Shown here piece after piece: positions 9,237 to 19,169 of a DNA stretch of 64,000 nt; the stretch's first letter is position 1, and each line of letters starts with the position of its first letter. The stretch covers positions 1 to 64,000 of the forward strand of contig JAURZI010000111.1 in the NCBI GenBank assembly GCA_030653435.1. The letters are read 5' to 3'. A program made the translations under genes and the position numbers. The DNA comes from Methylovulum sp. (GTDB lineage: Bacteria > Pseudomonadota > Gammaproteobacteria > Methylococcales > Methylomonadaceae). The notes under the pieces are model-generated. The model saw only the letters and a program-made list of their open reading frames with translations, was not told the origin of the DNA and did no database searches.

Positions 9237-9629
9237 ATGAAAAAATTTTACTACCCCAGAAAGAATCAAATGCTGTGTGGTATTGGCCTAAGCGCCGTGG
9301 CTGTGTTGTTTAGCGCGGGTTGCACAAGCGTACCCGCACCGCTTGAACAAATGGCAGTTTCCAGGGTTGCTTTAAAGAGCGCGGCTAGTGCAGGCGGCAA
9401 TGAATTTGCACCGGTGCAACTCAGGTCTGCGATGGACAAGATGGAAGGTGCCGAGCGGGCCATGGTTCAGGAAAATTATTTGCAGGCTAGGCAGCTTGCA
9501 GAACAGGCGCAAGTCGATGCACAACTTGCCGCCGCAGCCTCACGTGCCGCTAAAGCAGAAAAGGCCGCAAGTGCATTGCAAAAAGGCAATCAAATACTTC
9601 GTCAAGAAATTGACCGTAGCACCCAATAA
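9237..9629 (+). CDS. DUF4398 lipoprotein
   Basis: 130 residues, a small envelope lipoprotein. A basic head and hydrophobic segment lead to a lipobox (SAGC, Cys about residue 29). The mature part is Ala/Gln-rich and helical (LKSAASAGGNEFAPVQLRSAMDKM, NYLQARQLAEQAQVDAQLAAA), the standard DUF4398 pattern. The role of the family is not established; it commonly sits beside an OmpA-domain lipoprotein, as it does here with an 18 bp gap to the next start. Likely envelope or peptidoglycan associated. Confidence 0.88.
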   Translation: MKKFYYPRKNQMLCGIGLSAVAVLFSAGCTSVPAPLEQMAVSRVALKSAASAGGNEFAPVQLRSAMDKMEGAERAMVQENYLQARQLAEQAQVDAQLAAAASRAAKAEKAASALQKGNQILRQEIDRSTQ

Positions 9630-9647
9630 TTATTAATGGAGTCCATC

Positions 9648-10460
9648 ATGCAAAACAATCGATATTTCCCCATGACCCTGCTCGCCGTTGCGATGGCGTC
9701 CGGGTGCAGTTCCATACCGCAAAATCCGGCCCTGATAGACGCGCATAGCCGTTACAACAGCGCACAAAGCGACCCGAATGTCACTAATCTGGCCGCACTT
9801 GAATTGAAAGACGCGAGTGACTCCTTAAACAAGGCCGACACGGCTTTAGGTAAAGATGAAAGTGTCGAAACGGTTAATCATCTGGCTTATTTGGCGACCC
9901 AGCAAGTCGGTATTGCACAGGAAATCGCCAAGCGTAAAACCGCTGAATTGGCGGTTACTAATGCCGATGCCAAGCGCAACGAAGTCCGCCTTGACGCAAG
10001 AACGGCAGAAGCCGATGCCGCCAATGCCAATGTGGCGCGGGATCAAGTGCTGATCGCACAACTTGAGGCCTTGAATGCCCAAAAAACTGACCGAGGTATG
10101 GTGATTACGCTCGGCGACGTGCTATTCAATACAGGCAAAGCACAATTGAAATCGGGCGGTGTCCGCAACGTGCAAAAACTGGCCGATTTTCTTAACCAAT
10201 ACCCACAATACAAGGTTCTGGTTGAAGGACACACCGACAGCGTCGGCAGTGAAGACTTTAATCAGGAGCTTTCCGAGCGGCGAGCTGATGCCGTGCAAAC
10301 GGCTTTAATGCAGATGAATATAGGCAGTGACCGCGTCGCCATGCGCGGTTATGGTGAGGGATTCCCAGTTGCCAGCAATGAAAATGCTGGTGGCAGGCAA
10401 TTGAACCGGCGTGTGGAAATTATCCTTTCCGATGCCAATGGTAATATTGTTCCGCGGTAA
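9648..10460 (+). CDS. OmpA-family lipoprotein with N-terminal DUF4398 region
   Basis: About 270 residues. The ATG at 9648 is preferred over 9636 because GGAG lies seven bases before it. Lipobox ASGC, then an Ala-rich helical DUF4398-type region (about 30-130), then the OmpA C-terminal peptidoglycan-binding domain (about 150-262) with GDVLFNTGKAQLKSGG, VEGHTDSVGSEDFNQELSERRAD and GYGEGFPVASNENAGGRQLNRRVEI, including the Asp and Arg that contact diaminopimelate in the family. It would tether the outer membrane to the cell wall. Pairs with the preceding lipoprotein, both carrying DUF4398 sequence. Confidence 0.93.
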   Translation: MQNNRYFPMTLLAVAMASGCSSIPQNPALIDAHSRYNSAQSDPNVTNLAALELKDASDSLNKADTALGKDESVETVNHLAYLATQQVGIAQEIAKRKTAELAVTNADAKRNEVRLDARTAEADAANANVARDQVLIAQLEALNAQKTDRGMVITLGDVLFNTGKAQLKSGGVRNVQKLADFLNQYPQYKVLVEGHTDSVGSEDFNQELSERRADAVQTALMQMNIGSDRVAMRGYGEGFPVASNENAGGRQLNRRVEIILSDANGNIVPR

Positions 10461-10483
10461 TTTTAGCCGGAATCTTTGTATTC

Positions 10484-10518
10484 CAGGCCTTCCAGGTTTT
10501 AAAACCCTGAAAGGCCTG
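10484..10518 (+). terminator. hairpin after the OmpA-family gene
   Basis: CAGGCCTTCCAGGTTTT and AAAACCCTGAAAGGCCTG form a long near-perfect stem 24 bp after the stop codon. T-rich sequence (TTCTGTTTATTT) follows. Consistent with termination of the two-gene DUF4398 operon. The remaining bases to 10732 show nothing further beyond an AT-rich promoter-like stretch. Confidence 0.55.
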
Positions 10519-10732
10519 AATTCTGTTTATTTGTCCTGGATTAAGTCGATAGCCTAATTTTTCCAGCGCTTGCCAGTTTTTAGGCTGATCCGGTCATGGC
10601 ATTCTCATCACACCGCACACCAAAATGTTTGTGACAGCGGTTCTCTATAGTTGATTATCGCCTTTACTAAAAATTAAAAATGTCTATGATGCTATTGGAC
10701 TTAGCATTTATAGATATTTTTACGGATAGCTT

Positions 10733-12064
10733 ATGTTTTTTAAAAACTGGTGGTTTTTTCGAAAGAAAAATAATGCCAAAAAATCAGACTATCAGCATTT
10801 TGGGTTTTCGGAGAAAACTTATACCCCTGTTGGTCAACTCGCTATTGGGATGTATATCGTCGAATTGGACAGGCCTTGGCTGGAGACTCCATTTCTGTTC
10901 CAAGGTTTTGAATTAAAAAGCGAAGCGCAGATTCAATCGGTTAAGAATTTCTGCAATTACGTTTATATTGACAAGAGTAAGGGTAAAAAACACATTCTCG
11001 TAGACAACCGGCCTAAAGCGCCAGCCAAAATTCTAAATAATCTCGATATTAACCAGCCACCACCGAAAAAAACGGGCACATTTGAACAAGAAATTTTGCG
11101 GGCTGACAATATTTATACAACCACTGAAAATGTGATTGAAAATTTTATGAAAACAGCCTCCCAAGAGGGCGAGGTTGATGGCTTTATAGCCAGGAAGGCT
11201 GTGACTGAATGTGTCAACAGTATTTTACATTCCCCTGACGCCATGCTGTGGTTGACTCAACTGAAAAAGAAAGACCAATATACGATGCAGCATAGTTTGA
11301 ATGTTTGTGTCTTATCGGTTATTTTGGGTCGCTATCTGAATCTTTCAAAAGAGAATATGATTAATCTCGGTTTGTCTGGCATGCTGCATGATATCGGTAA
11401 GATGCGGCTCCCGCTGAAGTTACTTCATCATCGGGGGCAACTGGAAGAGGATGAGATAGCTCTTATGAAAACGCACACAACATTGGGCTATGAATTACTA
11501 AAAGCAAGCAATTGCATAGACATGTGTGTGGCAGAGGTCGCGCTTACCCATCATGAGCGTTTGGATGGCTCAGGTTATCCCCGCGGCCTCAAACTAGGCA
11601 GCATTTCAGACTTTGCAAAAATTGTTTCAATAGCCGATGCTTACGATTCTATGACTAGCGACAAGCCCAATCAAAAATCCCAAAATCATCTTGAAGCGAT
11701 ACATGCCATGATGAATAAGGCGGGTACTTATTGGGACAAAAAATTGGTGGTCAAATTTATCGAAAGTCTAGGCGTTTATCCGCCTGGCTGTTTGGTTGTT
11801 ATGACCAATGGGGCTATTGGCATTGTTATTGAAGTCAATGAGGGCATGAAGTTACGCCCTAAAGTGATATTGCTTTTAGATGAGGAAAAGCACCCCGTCC
11901 CTGAACAGCTTATTGATTTGTCACAGTTGGTATGCGATAAAAAAGGCCAGGTCTTGACGGTGAAAACTATTGTTAAGGCGGAAGAGTGGAATATCGATGT
12001 CAGCAAATATTATCGACAAGGCCTAATTCAAAAGGGTTTTTCGGTAAAACAAAAGCAGGGCTAA
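10733..12064 (+). CDS. HD-GYP domain cyclic-di-GMP phosphodiesterase (DUF3391 head)
   Basis: 443 residues, cytoplasmic. The N-terminal DUF3391 domain (about 30-130) is recognisable from VGQLAIGMYIVELDRPWLETPFLFQGF and the VYIDKSKG segment. The HD-GYP domain (about 170-360) has QHSLNVCVLS, HDIGKMRLP (the metal-binding HD pair) and the signature HHERLDGSGYPRGL; the GYP element reads SGYPRGL. Proteins of this class hydrolyse c-di-GMP to pGpG or GMP and so affect motility and surface attachment. Stands alone, convergent with the EF-G gene and sharing its terminator. Confidence 0.95.
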   Translation: MFFKNWWFFRKKNNAKKSDYQHFGFSEKTYTPVGQLAIGMYIVELDRPWLETPFLFQGFELKSEAQIQSVKNFCNYVYIDKSKGKKHILVDNRPKAPAKILNNLDINQPPPKKTGTFEQEILRADNIYTTTENVIENFMKTASQEGEVDGFIARKAVTECVNSILHSPDAMLWLTQLKKKDQYTMQHSLNVCVLSVILGRYLNLSKENMINLGLSGMLHDIGKMRLPLKLLHHRGQLEEDEIALMKTHTTLGYELLKASNCIDMCVAEVALTHHERLDGSGYPRGLKLGSISDFAKIVSIADAYDSMTSDKPNQKSQNHLEAIHAMMNKAGTYWDKKLVVKFIESLGVYPPGCLVVMTNGAIGIVIEVNEGMKLRPKVILLLDEEKHPVPEQLIDLSQLVCDKKGQVLTVKTIVKAEEWNIDVSKYYRQGLIQKGFSVKQKQG

Positions 12065-12066
12065 TA

Positions 12067-12096
12067 CAGCATCAGGCAGTTGTCTGCCCGATGCTG
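12067..12096. terminator. shared bidirectional terminator
   Basis: CAGCATCAGGCAG (12067-12079) pairs with CTGCCCGATGCTG (12084-12096) with one G-U type mismatch around a four-base loop. It lies in the 42 bp between the convergent HD-GYP and EF-G genes. Confidence 0.7.
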
Positions 12097-12106
12097 CATG
12101 ACGATC

Positions 12107-14194
12107 TTATTTCTTGGCTTTGTTGCGCTCGTTCACTTCTTTAATGACTTCTTCAGACACGTTTTTCGGACATGGCAGATAGTGCGAGAACTCCATAGAG
12201 AACTGGCCGCGACCGGAAGTCATCGTTCGTAAATCGCCGATGTAACCGAACATTTCGCTCAATGGCACATCTGATTTGATACGCACGCCGGTTACGCCTG
12301 CATCCTGCGATTTAATCATGCCACGGCGACGGTTAAGGTCACCGATCACATCACCAACATGGTCTGCAGGCGTAAAGGTGTCAACTGCCATGATGGGTTC
12401 AATCAGTTGTGGGGCAGCTTTCGGAATCGATTGGCGGAAAGCCGCTTTGGCCGCAATTTCGAAAGCAATCGCTGACGAGTCAACGGCGTGGAAGCCGCCA
12501 TCGGTCAAGATAACTTTAAAATCCAAACAAGGGAAGCCGGCTAACACACCTTTGTCGAGCATGCTCTTAAAGCCTTTTTCAACGGCCGGCCAGTATTCGC
12601 GAGGCACATTACCACCTGTCACCGCTGATTCGAAAACAAAACCACTGCCTGGCTCGCCTGGCTCGATTTTGTAATTGATCTTGCCGTATTGGCCGGAACC
12701 ACCTGATTGTTTCTTGTGGGTATATTCGTCTTCCACGGCTCGGGTAATGGTTTCGCGGTAAGCCACCTGAGGTTTGCCGACGATAACGTCTACGCCGTGG
12801 GTACGCCTTAAAATGTCAACTTTAATGTCAAGATGCAGCTCGCCCATACCTTTAAGAATGGTTTCACCACTGTCTTCATCGGTTTCAACATGGAATGAAG
12901 GGTCTTCCTGGATCATTTTACCCAGTGCGATACCCATTTTTTCAGAAGCAGCTTTATCTTTCGGTGAAATAGCCAGTGAAATGACTGGATCAGGGAAAAC
13001 CATAGGCTCTAATGTTGCAGGGAATTTCGGATCGCATAAAGTATGGCCGGTCTGCACGTTTTTCATGCCCAGAACGGCAACGATGTCACCCGCTTGCGCT
13101 GATTCCAGCTCATTACGCGCATTCGCGTGCATTTCGACGATACGGCCGATACGCTCGGTTTTACCGGTGAAGGTATTCAACACGGAAGTGCCTTTTTCCA
13201 GTTTGCCGCAATAAATCCGCAAGAACGTCAATGCGCCAAAACGGTCATCCATAATCTTGAACGCCAGCGCGCGCAATGGTTTTTCGGCATCAACAATAGC
13301 AAAAGTACCGGTTGGGTTGCCTTCCAGGTCGACTTCAGGCTGTGGTTTGACTTCGGTAGGATTGGGCAAATAATCGATAACGCCATCGAGAACCAGCTGT
13401 ACGCCTTTGTTTTTAAATGAAGATCCGCAGAACGTCGGGAAGAAATCCAGATTGATCGTGCCCTTACGGATACAACGTTTAATGGTGTCGATATCCGGTT
13501 CTTCGCCTTCCAGGTATTTTTCCATGACGTCGTCAAACTGATCGGCAACTTCGTCAATCATTTTTTCGCGCCATTTTTCGACATCGGCAACCATATCCGC
13601 TGGAACGTCTTGGATGGTGTAATTTAATGGGTCGCCGGAATCATCCCATATCCATGCCTTACGCGTTAATACATCGACCACACCGGAAAAATCATCTTCC
13701 CTGCCGATAGGCAAGGTCATGACCAGTGGATGGGCGCCCAGCACTTCTTCAACCTGTTTGACCACACGGTAGAAGTCTGCACCGATGCGATCCAGCTTGT
13801 TGATGTAAATAACCCTGGCAACTTCAGAGTCATTCGCATAACGCCAGTTGGTTTCTGATTGCGGTTCTACGCCGCCTGATCCGCAGAATACGCCGATACC
13901 ACCGTCAAGGACTTTGAGTGAGCGGTATACTTCGATAGTAAAGTCAACGTGTCCTGGGGTGTCGATGATATTGAAGCGATGGTCTTTCCAGAAACAAGTG
14001 GTTGCCGCAGACTGGATAGTAATGCCGCGCTCTTGCTCCTGTTCCATAAAGTCTGTCGTTGCCGCACCATCATGTACTTCGCCGATTTTATGGATTTTAC
14101 CGGTGAGTTTTAAAATTCGTTCGGTTGTTGTTGTCTTACCGGCATCCACGTGGGCGAAAATACCGATGTTTCTGTAAAGCGTTAGATCTGTCAT
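12107..14194 (-). CDS. fusA: elongation factor G, paralogue (EF-G2 type)
   Basis: 695-residue translational GTPase that moves tRNA and mRNA through the ribosome or assists recycling. G1 P-loop [15 protein letters not shown] (about 14-28), switch [18 protein letters not shown]3 DTPGHVDF, G4 NKLDR, then domains II-V (GGLNRRRG-type segment [10 protein letters not shown], and HYLPCP near the end). It differs from standard FusA (AHVDAG rather than [15 protein letters not shown]) and is not in a str operon (no rpsL, rpsG or tuf here), which argues for the second, EF-G2-like paralogue known in several gammaproteobacteria. Preceded by a long structured leader. The activity difference from the main EF-G cannot be judged from sequence. 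Confidence 0.93.
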   Translation of the reverse strand: MTDLTLYRNIGIFAHVDAGKTTTTERILKLTGKIHKIGEVHDGAATTDFMEQEQERGITIQSAATTCFWKDHRFNIIDTPGHVDFTIEVYRSLKVLDGGIGVFCGSGGVEPQSETNWRYANDSEVARVIYINKLDRIGADFYRVVKQVEEVLGAHPLVMTLPIGREDDFSGVVDVLTRKAWIWDDSGDPLNYTIQDVPADMVADVEKWREKMIDEVADQFDDVMEKYLEGEEPDIDTIKRCIRKGTINLDFFPTFCGSSFKNKGVQLVLDGVIDYLPNPTEVKPQPEVDLEGNPTGTFAIVDAEKPLRALAFKIMDDRFGALTFLRIYCGKLEKGTSVLNTFTGKTERIGRIVEMHANARNELESAQAGDIVAVLGMKNVQTGHTLCDPKFPATLEPMVFPDPVISLAISPKDKAASEKMGIALGKMIQEDPSFHVETDEDSGETILKGMGELHLDIKVDILRRTHGVDVIVGKPQVAYRETITRAVEDEYTHKKQSGGSGQYGKINYKIEPGEPGSGFVFESAVTGGNVPREYWPAVEKGFKSMLDKGVLAGFPCLDFKVILTDGGFHAVDSSAIAFEIAAKAAFRQSIPKAAPQLIEPIMAVDTFTPADHVGDVIGDLNRRRGMIKSQDAGVTGVRIKSDVPLSEMFGYIGDLRTMTSGRGQFSMEFSHYLPCPKNVSEEVIKEVNERNKAKK

Positions 14195-14815
14195 GTGATT
14201 ACTCTAAAGTTGGGCATAAAAAACTTTTTTGGTGACCACCCTTCAATAACAACTCGAAGGAGTTGTAACTGAAGAGGGTTCGGACCGGGGCAGTGAGCTA
14301 ACATCTGTAACCGCCGCTATATTTACTATTACAGCTGCTCTGAAACCATCGCTTTGCCAGCATGCTCAGCATAGGTGTCGATGTAACTCAAAGCCAAGTG
14401 AAAGCGATTTATAAGTCACCATAGCCTCTCACTCCTCCAGCTTCGAAAGCCGCCTATTTTAACCTAGAATGGTTATAAAAATATAGGAAACCATCAATTT
14501 GTATTCCAGTAACGGTCGATTTCGCCTTGAGAGTGGCACTGGTCGCGCCAGTCATCTGAAAACGCAGGGGCCGCTGTTAATTTTTTTGGCTATCCATTAA
14601 CAGTTCAGGAATCCGTCCCAGAAAAAGCAGCCAATCTTTGCCGAATGACAGTGAAGCATGCTTTTAGTTTGCTTATACACAAAACCTGTGGATAACATTG
14701 TGGATGGCTTGTTATGTTTACGGCTTACCTACTGTCTTTGTTACAGTTTTGTTAAATCGTACAAAAAATAGACAGTTAATGTTTTTCTTTATAATCAATT
14801 AATTAGCCGTAACAA
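14195..14815 (-). promoter_or_regulatory. 620 bp intergenic region with a structured leader for the EF-G gene
   Basis: No credible gene. Forty to ninety bases before the EF-G start, the transcript can fold a two-part hairpin (14237-14280): inner arms AACTC/GAGTT closing a four-base loop and outer arms ACCCTCTTCA/TGAAGGGT. It is followed by AAAAAAGTTTTTT next to the start codon, so an attenuator is possible. A few very short open frames (18 codons or less) lie further upstream. The half towards the kdsB gene is AT-rich and shows nothing recognisable. Confidence 0.4.
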
Positions 14816-15586
14816 CTAAAGAGTTGGCAACAATAGTTGCTCCACACGCAGTAAGTCTGCCAGCGTATCTACGCCTGCGGGCGGTGTTTTAGCCACGGTT
14901 TTTACCAAAACGGCTTCACCTTGCCACAGTATCCGCAATTGTTCCAAGGATTCAATGGATTCGAGCAATGACGCATCCCAGCGGCAATAGCGCTGTAAAA
15001 AAGCCACGGTGTAGGCATATAAACCAATATGCCGAAGATACGGTATTTTCCCTGAGGGTTTGCCGCCTGCAACAGTAAAACAATCCCTGTCCCATGGAAT
15101 CGGCGCGCGACTGAAATACAGCGCATAACCAGCATTGTTCAGCACCACTTTTACCGCATTAGGGTTAAATATTTCTTGTGGTTCAATGATTTCAGCAGCC
15201 AGTGTCGCGATACCTGCCTGTTGTTGCCCGGCTAATGCGTTGGCAACATCGCGGATATAAGCGGGTGGGATCAGCGGCTCATCGCCTTGCAGGTTAACAA
15301 TGATGTCATCAGCGCCCCAATCGCATAATTCGGCAACTTCGGCAATGCGCTCCGTGCCACTTTGATGATCCGGGTGCGTCATCACGGCGGTAAATCCTAA
15401 GGCAGTGACGGTTTGCAAAATTCTATCGTCATCAGTGGCGACAATAATCGTTTCAGCCCCAGCTTCCTGGGCCCGTTCACAAACATGGGCGATCATCGGC
15501 TTGCCGGCTATCTCCAACAGCGGTTTGCCGGGCAATCGGGTAGAGCCGTAGCGTGCCGGAATAACTACTTTAAATGCCTGGCTCAT
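14816..15586 (-). CDS. kdsB: 3-deoxy-manno-octulosonate cytidylyltransferase
   Basis: 256 residues; makes CMP-KDO from KDO and CTP, the donor for the inner core of lipopolysaccharide. The nucleotide-binding start [16 protein letters not shown] is diagnostic, with [12 protein letters not shown] (metal-binding Asp), [11 protein letters not shown] and [12 protein letters not shown] further on, all in the expected order and at the usual length. It overlaps the ycaR stop by four bases (ATGA), so translation is coupled. Last gene of the exbB-exbD-lpxK-ycaR-kdsB operon. Confidence 0.98.
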   Translation of the reverse strand: MSQAFKVVIPARYGSTRLPGKPLLEIAGKPMIAHVCERAQEAGAETIIVATDDDRILQTVTALGFTAVMTHPDHQSGTERIAEVAELCDWGADDIIVNLQGDEPLIPPAYIRDVANALAGQQQAGIATLAAEIIEPQEIFNPNAVKVVLNNAGYALYFSRAPIPWDRDCFTVAGGKPSGKIPYLRHIGLYAYTVAFLQRYCRWDASLLESIESLEQLRILWQGEAVLVKTVAKTPPAGVDTLADLLRVEQLLLPTL

Positions 15587-15777
15587 TGATATAAGGCATC
15601 CACTTCTTCGCTGCTTAATTGCCGAGCTTCATCTTCCAGCATCACAGGGATGTCGTCGCGTATCGGGAAAGCCAAGCGGTCAGCCCGGCAAATCAGTTCT
15701 TGTTTGTCCTTATCGTAGCGTAGCGGGCTTTTGCAGATCGGGCAAGCCAGAATGTCCAGCAGTTTTTTATCTATCAT
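15583..15777 (-). CDS. ycaR: Trm112-family small zinc-ribbon-like protein (YcaR)
   Basis: 64 residues, UPF0434/Trm112 family. The pattern [19 protein letters not shown] with a C-P-x-C pair, [20 protein letters not shown] and a terminal acidic tail is typical. In bacteria the family almost always lies between lpxK and kdsB, as here; eukaryotic and archaeal Trm112 activates methyltransferases, but the bacterial role is not settled. Lies 31 bp after lpxK and overlaps kdsB by four bases. Confidence 0.95.
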   Translation of the reverse strand: MIDKKLLDILACPICKSPLRYDKDKQELICRADRLAFPIRDDIPVMLEDEARQLSSEEVDALYQ

Positions 15778-15808
15778 GTTGTTTTCTCATGGTATATATG
15801 GAGTTAGG

Positions 15809-16828
15809 TTAAGCCTTAGTTGAGTTGCCCTTTAGTAAGTTTAACAATTGTTCACTAAACGCTGATTCAGGCACTGCGGCCACGGGAACGTACCAATGCT
15901 GTGCACCGGCAAAGCCAGTACATTTTACGGCATCTTTTTCTGTCATCAATACAGGTTGCTGGTCGGAAAATACAATGTCATCGGCTTGGAATTGATAATG
16001 GTCTGGAAAGCTGCTGCTTGTGCAAATCAACCCCGCAGCGGCGAGTTTGTTGAAAAACCGGTCGGGATTGCCTATCCCTGCCAGAGCATGGCATTCGACC
16101 TTGGCAAATTCGGCTAAAGGTTTTTGTTCCCCGCTCAGCATATTAATGGCGGTATCACCGACAAGCTGCATGGCATATTCGTTGTCTTCGTATTTTTCAC
16201 CGTTGACGATGACCAGATCTACGGTTTGCAAACGATTTATGGGTTCGCGTAAGGGACCTGCGGGCAGGCAATAGCCATTGCCAAAGCGTCTTGCGCCATC
16301 AATGACGGCTACTTCAATATCCCGATGCAACGCATAATGTTGTAGGCCGTCATCGCACAGGATGACCGTGCAGTCCGCCTGGCTCAGCAGTTGTTGTGCG
16401 GCTTCAACGCGTAGCGGTCCGACCACGACAGGGCATGCGCTATGTTTAGACAGCAGCAGCGCCTCATCGCCGACACTTTCCGCGCTGCTGCTTCCCGTAA
16501 CCGATTGCGGCCAGGATGCCGCTTGTCCGCCATAGCCCCGGCTGATGATGCCGGGTTGGTAGCCCGATGCCTTCAGGAATCGCGCCATCCAGATAATTAA
16601 TGGTGTCTTTCCGGTACCCCCCACAGTGATATTGCCGACCACGATGACAGGAACCGGTAAATGATGGGTTTTTAACACGCCCACGCGGTATAAATATTTT
16701 CTGAACCGGACGATGTCGCTGAAAATAAAGCCCAGGGGCATCAGCCAGACGCCGATAAACGGATCTTTATACCAGATTTTTTCTGCCCATTTTTGCCACA
16801 GCCCGTAACGGCCGGCTATTGTTTTCAT
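15809..16828 (-). CDS. lpxK: tetraacyldisaccharide 4'-kinase
   Basis: 339 residues; phosphorylates the lipid A precursor at the 4' position at the inner membrane. A Walker A motif lies at GNITVGGTGKTPLIIW (about residues 64-79), preceded by an N-terminal hydrophobic segment; SRGYGG, CDDGLQHYALHRDIEV and the C-terminal MTEKDAVKC motif are all family landmarks. Starts four bases before the exbD stop (coupled) and is followed by ycaR. Confidence 0.98.
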   Translation of the reverse strand: MKTIAGRYGLWQKWAEKIWYKDPFIGVWLMPLGFIFSDIVRFRKYLYRVGVLKTHHLPVPVIVVGNITVGGTGKTPLIIWMARFLKASGYQPGIISRGYGGQAASWPQSVTGSSSAESVGDEALLLSKHSACPVVVGPLRVEAAQQLLSQADCTVILCDDGLQHYALHRDIEVAVIDGARRFGNGYCLPAGPLREPINRLQTVDLVIVNGEKYEDNEYAMQLVGDTAINMLSGEQKPLAEFAKVECHALAGIGNPDRFFNKLAAAGLICTSSSFPDHYQFQADDIVFSDQQPVLMTEKDAVKCTGFAGAQHWYVPVAAVPESAFSEQLLNLLKGNSTKA

Positions 16829-17262
16829 GGTTGGCTCCCTGGTTTAAGTGCGCTAAAGCTGATATGGCTGAAACCAGCAATGCTTGCCGCTTCCAGTGCT
16901 TTAATGACGGCTTGGTGGGGCGTGATGCCGTCGGCGTTAATGATAAACGGGGTTTGTTCGGCATTTGCCGAGGCTTTGCGTAATGCCTGTATTAACGTTT
17001 CTTGCTGTTGATTGACCAGTTCGTACGGCAAGCCGTCTTTGCCTTGCAAATAATAAGCGCCGTCCGCATCGATATTCAGCGTGACGTTATCGGGATAATC
17101 TTCCGCTGTTGCCGTATCTGCCTCAGGCAGTTTGATCTTGATTTCCGTTTGTCGGCTGAAGGTGCTACAGGTCATGAAAAAAAACAGCAGCAATAACACG
17201 ACATCGACCATTGAGGTCATTGAAATTTCAGGGGGCACCCGTTTTTTACGGCAAAAGTTCAT
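16825..17262 (-). CDS. exbD: ExbD/TolR-family biopolymer transport protein
   Basis: 145 residues with a single N-terminal membrane segment (about 17-38, MTSMVDVVLLLLFFFMTCSTF) that carries the conserved proton-path Asp in the SMVDVVLLLLFFF motif, and a periplasmic domain (INADGITPHQAVIKALEAA). Together with ExbB it would energise TonB-dependent transport or, as an LpxK-linked pair, some other envelope process. Overlaps both neighbours by four bases. No tonB gene is nearby. Confidence 0.95.
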   Translation of the reverse strand: MNFCRKKRVPPEISMTSMVDVVLLLLFFFMTCSTFSRQTEIKIKLPEADTATAEDYPDNVTLNIDADGAYYLQGKDGLPYELVNQQQETLIQALRKASANAEQTPFIINADGITPHQAVIKALEAASIAGFSHISFSALKPGSQP

Positions 17263-17876
17263 ATGATAGCCTCACGGTCGCCATGCAATATATCGACTAA
17301 TTTAAGTGCTTCCGCCTCCATGCCGACGACATATTCGTCCACCAGACGTTCAAAATAACGGTGGAATATCAGGCTGGGGATAGCGACCGTCAAGCCTGCC
17401 GCCGTAGTGACCAACGCCACCGAAATGCCGCCGGCCAGCACTGAAGGATCACCTATGCCTTGTGCGACTATCGCGGAAAAAGCCTGGATCATGCCCACGA
17501 CAGTGCCTAATAAGCCCAGTAATGGGGCAATGGATGCGATAGTGCCTAGCGTGTTCAGGAAACGTTCCAGTTTATGCACCACTTGGCGACCGGCTTCTTC
17601 AATACATTCTTTCATGACGTCCCGGCCATGCTCACTGTTGGCGAGTCCTGCCGCCAAAACGAAACCCAGGCATGAACTGTTTCGCAATCGGTGCAGCGTA
17701 TTATCGTCCAGCTTTTTTTCGCGCGACAAGCGCCAGACCTGGGGGACCAACTCGGGTGGCAATACTTTTTTTCTTTGCAAGGTCCAGAAACGTTCGGCAA
17801 TGATAGCCATCGCTGCTATTGAACATAGAATAAGCGGCAACATCATCCAGCCGCCGCTTTTTATTATTTCAAACAC
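17259..17876 (-). CDS. exbB: ExbB/TolQ-family proton channel protein
   Basis: 205 residues of the MotA/TolQ/ExbB family. Three membrane segments: about 10-28 (WMMLPLILCSIAAMAIIAERF), about 110-135 (IASIAPLLGLLGTVVGMIQAF, with the conserved G-L-L-G-T-V-x-G motif) and about 150-175 (ISVALVTTAAGLTVAIPSLI). First gene of the five-gene operon with exbD, lpxK, ycaR and kdsB; the coupling with lpxK is common in gammaproteobacteria. Confidence 0.95.
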   Translation of the reverse strand: MFEIIKSGGWMMLPLILCSIAAMAIIAERFWTLQRKKVLPPELVPQVWRLSREKKLDDNTLHRLRNSSCLGFVLAAGLANSEHGRDVMKECIEEAGRQVVHKLERFLNTLGTIASIAPLLGLLGTVVGMIQAFSAIVAQGIGDPSVLAGGISVALVTTAAGLTVAIPSLIFHRYFERLVDEYVVGMEAEALKLVDILHGDREAII

Positions 17877-17936
17877 GGTAATTCCAGAAGTGAGGGTGAT
17901 AAGACAAGGATAGTCTGTTTTGAGTGCCAGTGTATT

Positions 17937-19097
17937 TTACCCTAAAGCTGTGCCTACAGCATTGTCCCGGCCTATCCAGAAATAAGTGATGAACCATGCG
18001 ATGACACAGACGATCGCGCCGACCGAATACACAAACACGGGCCCCGTCGAATCCCAGTAATAACCGGCATAAAAACTGCCCAACATACCGCCTAAACCAT
18101 AGCACAGGCTGCCGTATAAAGCCTGGCCTTTGCCTTGGTGCCGGTGACCAAAGTAAAGATGCACCAGATGTATTGCGGCAACATGTGCGCCGCCGAATGT
18201 TGCCGCATGTAATAATTGGGCCAGGATGAGTAAACCCGGATTATCAGCGCACCACGCTATCATGAGCCAGCGGATCACCGCCAGGGCAATGCTGGTGAGG
18301 AAAATTGCCCTGAGCGAAAAACGCGCCAATATGCGCCGCATATAAAGGAACAGCACAATTTCCGCGATGACGGCAATCGCCCAAAGGCTGCCTGTCAGTG
18401 TTGCCGAGTAGTGGTATTGATTGAGATAAATCGAATAAAAAACATAATAGGGGGAATGGGCGATCTGTAACAGCATGCCGACGGTAAAAAAGGCGATGAC
18501 TTCCGGTTTTTTGAGGATTTGCAGGATACCGGTGGTTTGCAGGTCATAGCTTATGGCACGGGCTTCGGGGACGATTAAGGCCGTGAAGCCGGTCAACGCC
18601 AGTAATACCCCGATTGATATGGGTAGCGCAATCAACGGCAGGTCATCAATGATCGCGCCCACGCCGAGCACCGCAACAATAAATCCGATAGAGCCCCAGA
18701 GCCTGATTTGGCTATAGCGGTGCGGTTCTGCTTTTAAATGGAAGAAGGTAATGGCTTCAAACTGGGGTAAGCTGGCATTCCAGAAAAAGCTGAAGCTGGC
18801 GGTTATTAGCATAAACCACCAATAACCCTGAACAAACAAGAAGGCCGTGAACAATAATGCGGCAAAAAAAGACGTGATTCGGATGACCGGCATGCTTTTT
18901 TGGGTATGGTCGGCAATCCAGCCCCATAGGTTGGGAGCAATGATTTTTGTGCCGACCAATAACGCAAAGAGCTCGCCGATTTGTACGGTATTAAAGCCTA
19001 TATCTTTCAGATAAAGGCTCCAGTAAGGCATAAAAGCGCCTAGCGCCGCGAAATAAAAAAAGTAGAACCCTGACAGCCGCCAGTAAGGAATGGACAT
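17937..19097 (-). CDS. MFS transporter, HcaT/nucleoside-symporter-like
   Basis: 386 residues with about twelve hydrophobic segments. The start FYFFYFAALGAFMPYWSLYLKDIGF and the following LLVGTKIIAPNLWGWIADH are characteristic of the MFS_1-like group that includes the phenylpropionate permease HcaT and LacY-related proteins. Substrate unknown. Lies 60 bp upstream of exbB on the same strand, so it may be read through into the envelope operon. A palindromic repeat lies between it and aroC. Confidence 0.9.
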   Translation of the reverse strand: MSIPYWRLSGFYFFYFAALGAFMPYWSLYLKDIGFNTVQIGELFALLVGTKIIAPNLWGWIADHTQKSMPVIRITSFFAALLFTAFLFVQGYWWFMLITASFSFFWNASLPQFEAITFFHLKAEPHRYSQIRLWGSIGFIVAVLGVGAIIDDLPLIALPISIGVLLALTGFTALIVPEARAISYDLQTTGILQILKKPEVIAFFTVGMLLQIAHSPYYVFYSIYLNQYHYSATLTGSLWAIAVIAEIVLFLYMRRILARFSLRAIFLTSIALAVIRWLMIAWCADNPGLLILAQLLHAATFGGAHVAAIHLVHLYFGHRHQGKGQALYGSLCYGLGGMLGSFYAGYYWDSTGPVFVYSVGAIVCVIAWFITYFWIGRDNAVGTALG

Positions 19098-19169
19098 TTA
19101 ACGAGAGCCGCAAAGGTAAACAGAAAAAAAGGGATGTGTTGTTATGCTCTTCAGATAACTTTGTCCCAT

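Noticed and set aside
12107-14194. EF-G as an acquired fusidic-acid-resistance gene
   Set aside because: It is a full-length elongation factor paralogue; resistance proteins of the FusB type are small and unrelated.
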